The notes below the pieces were generated by a model, which was not told the origin of the DNA, did not search any database, and saw nothing but the letters and a program-made list of their open reading frames with translations. A stretch of DNA of 18,320 bases from Bacteroidia bacterium (GTDB taxonomy: Bacteria; Bacteroidota; Bacteroidia; Bacteroidales; Azobacteroidaceae): NCBI GenBank assembly GCA_025999255.1, contig BNXB01000026.1, forward strand, positions 1-18,320, read 5' to 3'. The position numbers and the translations under genes are program-made. How positions within the stretch are numbered: the first letter of the stretch is position 1; each line of letters begins with the position of its first letter. Of the stretch, positions 1 through 6,714 are shown piece after piece.

Positions 1-191
1 TTTATTCGGAAACGAATTCCCGCTTCCAGACCCAGTCTTTTGGCGTGAGGGTTTCGTATCAGTTTGGGGAAATGAAACAACAGGCTGTGAAGAAGGCTCG
101 TCGCGGAATCATGAATGATGATTCGAAAGCCGGAGAAAGTAACAATTCTTCCGGAGATGGACAACAAGGTGGAACAGGAACTGGTAATTAA
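1..191 (+). CDS. Outer-membrane beta-barrel protein, C-terminal fragment
   Basis: Partial gene entering from the left edge; the reading frame starts at base 3 and stops with TAA at 189-191, giving 62 residues. Residues 8-22 of the fragment (FQTQSFGVRVSYQFG) alternate polar and hydrophobic positions and end in an aromatic residue plus Gly, which is how the last beta strand of an outer-membrane barrel usually looks. A basic stretch (KQQAVKKARRG) and a low-complexity Gly/Ser/Asn/Gln/Thr tail follow. In Bacteroidetes this pattern is typical of TonB-receptor-like beta-barrel proteins (outer membrane beta-barrel family, OMP_b-brl type). The barrel assignment is fairly safe. The exact family and substrate cannot be known because the N-terminal parts lie outside the window. 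Confidence 0.6.
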   Translation, partial: YSETNSRFQTQSFGVRVSYQFGEMKQQAVKKARRGIMNDDSKAGESNNSSGDGQQGGTGTGN

Positions 192-201
192 ATAATTTTT
201 G

Positions 202-209
202 TATTTTTG
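202..209 (+). promoter_or_regulatory. Possible Bacteroidetes -7 element for the thioredoxin-fold lipoprotein gene
   Basis: TATTTTTG matches the Bacteroidetes -7 consensus TAnnTTTG and lies 24 bp before the ATG at 234, just after the stop of the upstream gene. No TTTG -33 box is seen at the expected spacing, so this is half a promoter and may be a chance match in AT-rich DNA. Confidence 0.35.
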
Positions 210-233
210 TAGATTATTTAATTTGACAATCAG

Positions 234-1280
234 ATGAAAAAATTAGTTTTGTTAATAAGCATTGTCCTGATTTGTTTTTCGTGTAAGCAAAAAGGGTTGT
301 ATGAGATAGAAGGTACCATATCTTCTCCGGATATGGAAGGAAAGTACGTCTATCTGGTGAAATACAATGATGAGGGGATTGAAAAATGCGACTCGTCTGT
401 AATAAAAGATGGTAAGTTTTTCTTTGAAGGTGTTCAGGAAGTCCCGGAATTGTATTATATCCAGGCCGAAGACGGAGAAAGAGTAAAAAAACGGGCCATC
501 CTGCTGGAACCCGGTAATATTGTCGTTACAATTTCCGACCGTACGACGGTGGGCGGAACCTTGGTCAATAATGCTTATCAGAAATATCTGGACGAGCAAT
601 CCGCAATTGATATCCGGTTGGATAGCATTACTACCGACCAGGAATATGATTCTGTTTATAAGGAGAAAAAAGAATCGTATGCGAGATATTTTTCCGAAAA
701 TATCAATAATCCGTTGGGTGTTGAAGAATTCAGTGTTTATGGTAGAAGGTTGGAACCTGAACAGTTGAAACTGGTGCTGAGCAAAGGTGATGAAGCTTTC
801 AAGGCGAGTAAAACAGGGATTTTTTATCAGGAGCGGTTTGATGCAGTGCAAAAAACGGCAGTCGGACAGAAATTTGTTGACATTGTTTCCAAAGATATTA
901 CCGGAAAATCGATCTCTTTATCGGATTATGCCGGAAAAGGAAAGTATGTCCTTGTGGATTTCTGGGCTTCCTGGTGTGGACCTTGCAGAAAGGAAATGCC
1001 GATGATGGTTGAATTGTATGAAAAATACAAGTTCAAAAAATTTGAAATTGTCGGGTATTCTTTGGATAAAAATGCTGAAGCATGGATCAAAGGATTGGAA
1101 GATCTTGGTATGACTTGGCCTCAAATGTCGGACGTGAATTTCTGGCAATCCGAACCTGTAAAAAATTATGCAGTTCCGCATATCCCATATACCGTACTGA
1201 TAGACCCTTCCGGAACTATCCTTGCTAAAGGAATAATAGGCGCCGAACTGAAAAATAAGTTGGAAGAACTATTGAAATAG
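234..1280 (+). CDS. DUF4369 / thioredoxin-fold (TlpA/ResA-like) lipoprotein, thiol-disulfide oxidoreductase
   Basis: 348-residue envelope protein. Residues 1-17 form a lipoprotein signal (KK, hydrophobic run, then FSC with Cys17 as probable lipidation site). Residues about 22-115 (GLYEIEGTISSPDMEGKYVY onward) resemble the DUF4369 domain that Bacteroidetes often put before a thioredoxin fold. From about residue 210 there is an AhpC/TSA-Redoxin thioredoxin domain with the active site W247-C248-G249-P250-C251 and the expected cis-proline in the HIPYTVLID segment. Both cysteines are present, so a redox role in the periplasm (reducing or exchanging disulfides, as TlpA and ResA do) is likely; the partner is unknown. 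It stands alone: its start is 43 bp after the upstream stop and a long AT-rich gap follows. ATG 234 gives a complete signal peptide. Confidence 0.85.
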   Translation: MKKLVLLISIVLICFSCKQKGLYEIEGTISSPDMEGKYVYLVKYNDEGIEKCDSSVIKDGKFFFEGVQEVPELYYIQAEDGERVKKRAILLEPGNIVVTISDRTTVGGTLVNNAYQKYLDEQSAIDIRLDSITTDQEYDSVYKEKKESYARYFSENINNPLGVEEFSVYGRRLEPEQLKLVLSKGDEAFKASKTGIFYQERFDAVQKTAVGQKFVDIVSKDITGKSISLSDYAGKGKYVLVDFWASWCGPCRKEMPMMVELYEKYKFKKFEIVGYSLDKNAEAWIKGLEDLGMTWPQMSDVNFWQSEPVKNYAVPHIPYTVLIDPSGTILAKGIIGAELKNKLEELLK

Positions 1281-1410
1281 TTAAAAAAATATATTTTTTT
1301 TCAAAGAATTTTAAAGACTCTAAGTTGTTGAATGTGTGCGACTTGTGATTTTAATCCGATATAAATGTCCGGAAAAGTTACAAAAATATGTTATATAATA
1401 TGTTTTTTTT

Positions 1411-1442
1411 TTTGGAGAATCGTAAAAAAACGTTCAACTTTG
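1411..1442 (+). promoter_or_regulatory. Bacteroidetes-type promoter for a short RNA
   Basis: TTTG at 1411-1414 is followed after 20 bp by CAACTTTG at 1435-1442, one base off the -7 consensus TAnnTTTG. Spacing and order match the Bacteroidetes housekeeping promoter. Transcription would begin near 1447. The next gene, lepA, has its own promoter, so this one appears to serve the short terminated unit that follows. Confidence 0.55.
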
Positions 1443-1446
1443 CACC

Positions 1447-1532
1447 GATAACCTAAAACAATCTTTTTGCCTTAAAAGACTAATGCCTATTAAAAACTGA
1501 ATAAAAAGGTCTATTGAGAAATAGACCTTTTT
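1447..1532 (+). ncRNA. Candidate small RNA of about 86 nt
   Basis: Predicted from its boundaries only: a promoter ending at 1442 and a perfect intrinsic terminator at 1503-1532. The body (about 1447-1502) is A/T-rich, has no start codon followed by a meaningful ORF, and carries no structure I can name with certainty. It could be a free-standing small RNA, or a leader whose terminator is sometimes read through into lepA. I do not recognise an Rfam family with confidence. Confidence 0.45.
1503..1532 (+). terminator. Intrinsic terminator (13-bp perfect stem) of the candidate small RNA
   Basis: The arm at 1503-1515 pairs perfectly with 1520-1532 around a GAGA loop (1516-1519). The 3' arm ends in five T, and the mirrored A-run on the 5' side means it could work on both strands. 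Its last T residues are shared with the -33 box of the lepA promoter (TTTG 1530-1533). Confidence 0.8.
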
Positions 1533-1560
1533 GTCGTTTAAAAGAATTCCTGTATCTTTG
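1530..1560 (+). promoter_or_regulatory. lepA promoter (TTTG-19-TATCTTTG)
   Basis: TTTG at 1530-1533, 19 bp, then TATCTTTG at 1553-1560: an exact match to the Bacteroidetes consensus at proper spacing. Initiation near 1566 would leave a leader of under 30 nt before ATG 1594. This fixes the lepA start, since an upstream in-frame TTG at 1531 lies inside the promoter. Confidence 0.75.
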
Positions 1561-1593
1561 CTCCTCAAAATTTTTCAATCCCATTCATTCTTG

Positions 1594-3381
1594 ATGAAAC
1601 ATATTCGTAATTTCTGTATTATTGCGCATATTGACCATGGTAAAAGTACTTTGGCCGATCGATTGTTGGAATATACTCAAACCGTTGCAGGAAAGGATCT
1701 GCAGGCTCAGGTTCTTGATAACATGGATTTGGAACGTGAGCGTGGAATTACAATCAAGAGCCATGCGATACAGATGGAGTATGTGTATAAGGGGGAGAAA
1801 TACATCCTTAATTTGATTGATACTCCGGGACACGTCGATTTTTCGTACGAAGTATCGCGGTCTATCGCTGCCTGTGAAGGCGCTTTACTGATTGTCGATG
1901 CGGCTCAGGGTATTCAGGCCCAGACCATCTCTAATTTGTATATGGCTTTGGAACATGATCTGAAAATTATTCCTGTTCTGAATAAGATTGATTTGCCAAG
2001 TGCAATGCCGGAAGAAGTAGAGGATCAGATTGTCGATTTGTTGGGTTGTCCCCGCGAAGATATTATTCGTGCCAGTGGAAAAACCGGTGAAGGAGTTTAT
2101 GATATCCTGGATGCCGTGATTGAACGTGTTGCTCCTCCTTTAGGAGAACCGGATGCACCGTTACAGGCATTGATTTTCGATTCCGTATTCAATCCGTTCA
2201 GGGGAATTATTGCGTATTATAAAATTGTTAACGGTTCTATCCGTAAAGGAGATTTAGTGAAATTTGTAGCTACGGAAAAAGAGTACAATGCGGATGAAGT
2301 CGGTATCCTCAAACTGGACATGTCTCCCCGTGAAGGAGTGACCTGTGGCGATGTAGGATATATAATTTCCGGAATTAAAACATCCAAAGAGGTTAAAGTC
2401 GGGGATACCATTACGCATGTGAAACGTCCCTGTGGTAAAGCTATTGAAGGATTTGAAGAAGTTAAACCTATGGTATTTGCCGGCTTGTATCCGATTGATA
2501 GTGAGGATTTTGAAAATCTGAGGGCTTCGTTGGAAAAGTTACAATTGAATGACGCTTCCCTTACTTTCCAGCCGGAATCTTCTGTGGCGCTCGGATTTGG
2601 ATTCCGCTGTGGCTTTCTGGGATTACTGCACATGGAAATCATTCAGGAACGTCTTGATCGGGAGTTCAATATGGATGTGATCACAACAGTACCGAACGTA
2701 TCATATAAAGTATATGATAAACAGGGTGAATGTAAGGAAGTTCACAATCCGGCCGGATTACCGGAGCCTACTCTGATTGATCATATCGACGAACCGTTTA
2801 TCCGGGCTTCTGTAATTACCAGTACGGGCTATATAGGGCCAATCATGACCCTGTGTCTTGGTAAACGTGGAATATTGGTCCGTCAGGATTATATTTCAGG
2901 CGATCGTATGGAGCTAATTTATGATCTTCCGTTGGGTGAAATCGTAATTGATTTTTATGATAAGTTGAAAAGTATTTCTAAAGGATATGCTTCTTTTGAC
3001 TATCATATGTATGATTTCAGACCATCGAAATTGGTTAAGCTGGATATATTGCTGAATGGAGAACCTGTCGATGCCTTATCTACCCTTACACATTCCGATA
3101 ATGCCGTTACTTTTGGTCGCCGGATGTGTGAAAAATTAAAAGAGTTAATCCCGCGTCAGCAATTCGATGTGGCTATCCAGGCTGCTATTGGAGCAAAAAT
3201 TATTGCCCGTGAGACCATCAAAGCTGTTCGTAAAGATGTAACTGCCAAGTGTTACGGAGGAGATATTTCCCGTAAACGTAAATTACTTGAAAAGCAGAAA
3301 GAAGGGAAAAAACGAATGAAACAGGTTGGGAATGTAGAGGTCCCGCAAAAAGCTTTCCTGGCTGTTCTCAAACTGGATTAA
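1594..3381 (+). CDS. lepA: Elongation factor 4 (LepA), ribosome-associated translational GTPase
   Basis: 595 residues from ATG 1594, close to the usual size (about 600). LepA/EF4 is an EF-G-like GTPase that acts on ribosomes and affects initiation, back-translocation or assembly. GTPase motifs are all visible: AHIDHGKST (P-loop, residues 11-19), DTPGH (76-80) and NKID (130-133), with the RGITIK switch I segment between the first two. Downstream are the EF-G-like domains and the LepA-specific C-terminal part with basic residues near [28 protein letters not shown], ending [14 protein letters not shown] longer in-frame reading begins at TTG 1531 but runs through the promoter and adds 21 residues absent from the family, so I chose ATG 1594. 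The gene looks intact and is probably monocistronic. Confidence 0.97.
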   Translation: MKHIRNFCIIAHIDHGKSTLADRLLEYTQTVAGKDLQAQVLDNMDLERERGITIKSHAIQMEYVYKGEKYILNLIDTPGHVDFSYEVSRSIAACEGALLIVDAAQGIQAQTISNLYMALEHDLKIIPVLNKIDLPSAMPEEVEDQIVDLLGCPREDIIRASGKTGEGVYDILDAVIERVAPPLGEPDAPLQALIFDSVFNPFRGIIAYYKIVNGSIRKGDLVKFVATEKEYNADEVGILKLDMSPREGVTCGDVGYIISGIKTSKEVKVGDTITHVKRPCGKAIEGFEEVKPMVFAGLYPIDSEDFENLRASLEKLQLNDASLTFQPESSVALGFGFRCGFLGLLHMEIIQERLDREFNMDVITTVPNVSYKVYDKQGECKEVHNPAGLPEPTLIDHIDEPFIRASVITSTGYIGPIMTLCLGKRGILVRQDYISGDRMELIYDLPLGEIVIDFYDKLKSISKGYASFDYHMYDFRPSKLVKLDILLNGEPVDALSTLTHSDNAVTFGRRMCEKLKELIPRQQFDVAIQAAIGAKIIARETIKAVRKDVTAKCYGGDISRKRKLLEKQKEGKKRMKQVGNVEVPQKAFLAVLKLD

Positions 3382-3504
3382 TAAAGGTTTTTCCTTATAC
3401 GTTTTTACGCTTTACGCTTTACATTTGTCGTGCATAAACCTGACGTATAATGTAAAACTTTCCGGTTTAAACCGGTGTTATATTGCAAAAATATAATTTG
3501 TTTC
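3382..3504. promoter_or_regulatory. Intergenic region upstream of the NADH dehydrogenase, with a 14-bp palindrome
   Basis: After lepA come a weak AAGG-TTTTT-CCTT hairpin, a TTTACGC repeat (3403-3422), and the perfect palindrome CCGGTTTAAACCGG at 3462-3475, 30 bp before the ATG. The palindrome could be an operator or the stem of a small hairpin. An AT-rich ATAATTTG sits at 3493-3500 but lacks the exact -7 spelling and a -33 box, so no promoter is firmly placed here. Confidence 0.4.
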
Positions 3505-4794
3505 ATGGAAAAAATGGTCAATATACCCGAAAAAGCCGGAAAGAAACGAGTGGTGATTGTGGGCGCCGGTTTTGGAGGACTCAAACTCGCGGGCAAGCTT
3601 AATCCTGAATATTTCGATGTTATCCTGTTGGATAAAAATAATTATCACCAGTTTCAACCCTTGTTTTATCAGGTGGCTATTGCCGGTTTGGAACCAAGTT
3701 CGATTGCTTATCCGCTTCGTAAAAACTTCCAGAAAAAACATCATGTTCATTTTCGAATGTGTGAAGTGATTGGTGTTTTTCCCGAAAATCAATCGGTAGA
3801 AACCAACGAAGGAAGTGTGGACTATGATTATCTGGTAATTGCAACGGGTTGCGATACTAATTTTTTTGGGAATCAATCTCTTAAAAATACTACAATTACT
3901 TTGAAATCAGTATCGGAAGCTTTATATGCCCGTAACCGGATTCTGCAAAGTTTTGAAGATGCTGCTTCAACCAATAATGAAGAGTTACTGAAAAAACGTT
4001 TGACATTTGTTATTGTAGGGGGAGGGGCAACCGGTGTGGAGCTGGCAGGCGCTTTGGCTGATATGCGTAACCATATTTTGCCTAAAGATTATCCCGAAAT
4101 AGACTTTTCTAAAATGCAGATCCATTTGGTTGATGCTTCTCCCAGGCTCCTTCTGGCCATGTCGGAAGAGGCTTCTGTAAAAGCTACGGAAACATTGGAG
4201 GATAGGGGAGTGAAAATTTATCAGAATGTTTTTGTAACTTCTTATGAAGATGGGGTTGTTTCTATCAGCGATGGTACCCGGTTAGTCTCGGATAATGTAT
4301 TGTGGGTAGCCGGTATTGTAGGGGATAAATTATCCGGATTTTCCCAGGATTCATATACCAAATCTAACCGTTTGATTGTCAATCGTTATTGCGAAGTGAA
4401 AGGCTTTAACGATATTTTTGCGATAGGAGACATTGCCTATATGGAAACGGAAGCATATCCTAAAGGGCATCCGCAGGTGGCCCAGGGAGCATTACAGATG
4501 GCAGTCAACCTGGCTACGAACCTTGAATTGAAAGAGTTCGGACATAACCCGAGTCCATTCAAATATGTAGATAAAGGTTCTATGGCTACTATTGGCCGGA
4601 ATGCGGCAGTTGCCGATATTATCCATTTCCACTTTTCAGGAGCTCCCGCCTGGTGGCTTTGGCTTGTTGTTCATTTATATACAATCATGGGAATTAAAAA
4701 TAAGTTGTTTATCTTCCTTGATTGGGCGTGGAGTTACTTTACTTATGATATTTCATTGAGGCTGTTGATCAGACCGAAAACGAAAATGAATTAA
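3505..4794 (+). CDS. ndh: Type II NADH:quinone dehydrogenase (NDH-2), FAD-dependent
   Basis: 429 residues from ATG 3505. NDH-2 is a single-subunit, non-proton-pumping enzyme that passes electrons from NADH to quinone at the inner face of the cytoplasmic membrane. Two Rossmann motifs are seen: FAD-binding GAGFGG (20-25) after KKRVVIV, and NAD(H)-binding GGGATG (172-177) in FVIVGGGATGVELAGAL. The late FAD motif NDIFAIGDIA and the GHPQVAQGALQMA segment are typical. The C-terminus, rich in Trp and hydrophobic residues (WWLWLVVHLYTIMG, then FIFLDWAWSYF), is the membrane anchor. An upstream in-frame GTG at 3475 would add ten residues but overlaps the palindrome, so I prefer ATG 3505; ATG 3514 is also possible. 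The sigma factor gene starts only 19 bp after the stop, so the two may share a transcript. Confidence 0.9.
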   Translation: MEKMVNIPEKAGKKRVVIVGAGFGGLKLAGKLNPEYFDVILLDKNNYHQFQPLFYQVAIAGLEPSSIAYPLRKNFQKKHHVHFRMCEVIGVFPENQSVETNEGSVDYDYLVIATGCDTNFFGNQSLKNTTITLKSVSEALYARNRILQSFEDAASTNNEELLKKRLTFVIVGGGATGVELAGALADMRNHILPKDYPEIDFSKMQIHLVDASPRLLLAMSEEASVKATETLEDRGVKIYQNVFVTSYEDGVVSISDGTRLVSDNVLWVAGIVGDKLSGFSQDSYTKSNRLIVNRYCEVKGFNDIFAIGDIAYMETEAYPKGHPQVAQGALQMAVNLATNLELKEFGHNPSPFKYVDKGSMATIGRNAAVADIIHFHFSGAPAWWLWLVVHLYTIMGIKNKLFIFLDWAWSYFTYDISLRLLIRPKTKMN

Positions 4795-4813
4795 TTTCTG
4801 TTTCCTTGAATCA

Positions 4814-5404
4814 ATGGCTACAAACATAGATAATATTTGGATATCTATACGGCAAGGCGATGTTGAGGCTTTTGAGCTATTGTATAAAAAGTTGTATCCT
4901 GAACTATGCTATTATGCTTCCCAACTTTTGTGTAGTACATGGCTGGCAGAAGAAGCTGTTCAGGATTTATTTCTTCAGCTTTGGGAATCCAAAGAAAAAC
5001 TTTTTTCTCAGAATAATTCTATTCGTATTTATCTTTACAGAACACTGCATAACCATTGTTTGGATATCCTTAAAAAGCAACAAACGCAGAAACATAGTTT
5101 TATACAATATCTTTCCTCTGATGCCTGGTGTACTATTTCCGAAAAATATGGCTTTGATGAGCAGTTAATCGAACAGTTGGAATCGGAAGAAATCCGGATA
5201 AGAATTGATACGGTTATTGAAAATTTGCCGGAACAGAGCCGGAAAATATTCAAATTAAGCAGAATGGAAGGCAAAACAAATGAAGAAATCGCAAAACAAA
5301 TGAACCTTTCGGTTAGTACGGTTAAAACTCAGATATACAGGGCTGTATCTAAGATTAAACAAGAAATTTCTTTCATTATATGCATTTTCTTGCAAATCTT
5401 GTAG
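4814..5404 (+). CDS. ECF-type RNA polymerase sigma factor (SusCD-associated)
   Basis: 196 residues. Region 2 lies at about residues 15-90 (FELLYKKLYPELCYYASQL, AEEAVQDLFLQLWE, then SIRIYLYRTLHNHCLDILKK). Region 4 with its helix-turn-helix lies at about 133-182 (LPEQSRKIFKLSRMEGKTNEEIAKQMNLSVSTVKTQIYRA). There is no region 3, which is the ECF layout. The last ten residues are unusually hydrophobic (ISFIICIFLQ), a tail often seen in Bacteroidetes SusC-linked sigma factors. The FecR-type anti-sigma gene follows after 46 bp and then an STN-bearing SusC, so it very likely directs transcription of this uptake locus once released. No promoter is visible in the 19-bp gap upstream; it may be read from the NADH dehydrogenase transcript or from a promoter inside that gene. 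Confidence 0.92.
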   Translation: MATNIDNIWISIRQGDVEAFELLYKKLYPELCYYASQLLCSTWLAEEAVQDLFLQLWESKEKLFSQNNSIRIYLYRTLHNHCLDILKKQQTQKHSFIQYLSSDAWCTISEKYGFDEQLIEQLESEEIRIRIDTVIENLPEQSRKIFKLSRMEGKTNEEIAKQMNLSVSTVKTQIYRAVSKIKQEISFIICIFLQIL

Positions 5405-5450
5405 TCTATAATTCTTAAAATATCGTTTCTATTAATAGAGAAATTAATAA

Positions 5451-6581
5451 ATGGAAAAAGAGCTTACAAACTGTAAAGCGGAAGTCCTCATATCCGGATT
5501 TTTTACCGGATCTTTGGATGAGAGTGAATTAATCCGGTTGAAAAAATGGCTGGAGGAGGATCCTAAGCATTTAGCCCGTTTTAACCGGATTCGTTCAGCC
5601 TGGATTCTTGCCGGAAAAGAGATTGGTACCGGTAATTTTGATTCGGATTCATCCTGGAATATTTTGAAACCACGGATAATTACAGAAGAAAATGGTGCTA
5701 AATCTTTCAGATGGAAGTTTTTCCTGAGGTATGCAGCCTCTTTATTCATTTGTTTTTCGTTGGGAGCTACTCTGACCTTGTGGTGGGAGAACAGGAACAT
5801 TACAAAAACTTCCGTATTGGCAGCTACGGAAATCAGTGTCCCTTTAGGCTCCATTAGTACTGTTACTTTACCCGACGGATCCAGAGTTTGGTTGAATGCA
5901 GGTTCAAAGGTCATTTATCAAGAAGACTTTGGTATTGATAACCGTGAAATTCAATTGGAAGGAGAAGCTTTTTTTGATGTATATACGAATCCTGAAAAAC
6001 CATTTATAGTCAAAACCTCAGATATCAGTGTAAGGGCTTTCGGTACCCGGTTCAATGTTAAAGCATATCCGGAAGAAAAAGCAATTTTAACAACCTTGGA
6101 GGAAGGGAAAGTGGATGTGGTTTTTCATAATGATAAAAATCGGTCGTCCGTATTGTTGAAACCGAATGAACAGTTGGTTTTTTATAAATCGGATAAAAAT
6201 AAGAAAGAGGAGAAAACCAATACAGATAAACAAAGTAAAGAGGACCCGGTTTTACCACCCCCGGATGTGAAAGTGGAGCATGTAAAAGTTCAACTCTCAA
6301 CTTCGTGGAAAGATGACAAATGGGTCATAGATAATATGCCGTTGCATTTATTGGCGCCGGATTTGGAACGTCGTTTCAATTTAAATATCAGGATTGTTTC
6401 TGATGACTTGAATAATTATAGAATCACTACTACTATAGCTAATGAAACTGCAGAACAAATTTTGAAGGCTTTATCACATGCAATACCGGTTGATTATACG
6501 ATTAATAAAAATAAAGTTGAACTGACTCTAAATAAGAAAAATCAGGATAAATTCAGGAATGTGCTGAAAAACAAAATATAA
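5451..6581 (+). CDS. FecR-family anti-sigma factor with DUF4974 domain
   Basis: 376 residues, single-pass inner-membrane regulator. Residues 1-85 are cytoplasmic and helical (FFTGSLDESELIRLKKWLEEDPKHLARFNRIR) and would hold the sigma factor. One transmembrane helix spans about 90-112. The periplasmic FecR domain covers about 125-225 (VPLGSISTVTLPDGSRVWLNAGSKVIYQEDF, IQLEGEAFFDV, FGTRFNVKAYPEEK). A charged Lys/Asp/Glu and Pro linker (about 240-280) leads to a DUF4974 domain at about 290-370, which resembles an STN fold and probably contacts the STN domain of the transporter. Known FecR biology: substrate-bound transporter signals to FecR, which releases or activates the sigma factor. The context (sigma upstream, SusC downstream) fits exactly. 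Confidence 0.92.
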   Translation: MEKELTNCKAEVLISGFFTGSLDESELIRLKKWLEEDPKHLARFNRIRSAWILAGKEIGTGNFDSDSSWNILKPRIITEENGAKSFRWKFFLRYAASLFICFSLGATLTLWWENRNITKTSVLAATEISVPLGSISTVTLPDGSRVWLNAGSKVIYQEDFGIDNREIQLEGEAFFDVYTNPEKPFIVKTSDISVRAFGTRFNVKAYPEEKAILTTLEEGKVDVVFHNDKNRSSVLLKPNEQLVFYKSDKNKKEEKTNTDKQSKEDPVLPPPDVKVEHVKVQLSTSWKDDKWVIDNMPLHLLAPDLERRFNLNIRIVSDDLNNYRITTTIANETAEQILKALSHAIPVDYTINKNKVELTLNKKNQDKFRNVLKNKI

Positions 6582-6642
6582 ATTGAATGTTGAATCCTTA
6601 AATCTATACTTATGAGCCCTTAGAACTGAATGAAAAGAAGAA

Positions 6643-6666
6643 AGAAAGTAGCGCCAACTACTTTCT
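6643..6666 (+). promoter_or_regulatory. Leader hairpin between anti-sigma gene and susC
   Basis: AGAAAGTAG (6643-6651) pairs perfectly with CTACTTTCT (6658-6666) around loop CGCCAA, within the 133-bp gap before the transporter. It lacks a run of T after the stem, so it is a poor terminator. It may be an mRNA-stabilising or leader structure, or part of the sigma-dependent promoter region. No TAnnTTTG match was found in this gap, consistent with a promoter read by the locus ECF sigma. Confidence 0.4.
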
Positions 6667-6714
6667 CTCTAAAATTTGTTAAATCCAAGTTTATTAATTT
6701 AACCCTGTAAAAAT

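Larger units (their letters stand above)
1281..1593. other. AT-rich intergenic region with two promoters and a terminator
   Basis: The 313-bp gap between the thioredoxin-fold gene and lepA is not empty. At 1283-1300 seven A, TATA and seven T form a perfect all-AT palindrome just after the stop, which may act as a weak terminator. A promoter (1411-1442), a predicted short RNA with terminator (1503-1532) and the lepA promoter (1530-1560) follow and are listed separately. I see no convincing coding sequence here. Confidence 0.6.

Noticed and set aside
252..851. 199-codon minus-strand ORF
   Set aside because: It lies wholly within the thioredoxin-fold lipoprotein gene, its product looks like no protein, and the plus-strand gene has clear motifs.
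1531..1593. In-frame N-terminal extension of lepA from TTG 1531
   Set aside because: It overlaps an exact promoter and adds residues absent from EF4 proteins, whose N-terminus matches ATG 1594.
2217..2642. 141-codon minus-strand ORF inside lepA
   Set aside because: Antisense shadow of a highly conserved gene, with no promoter or recognisable domain.
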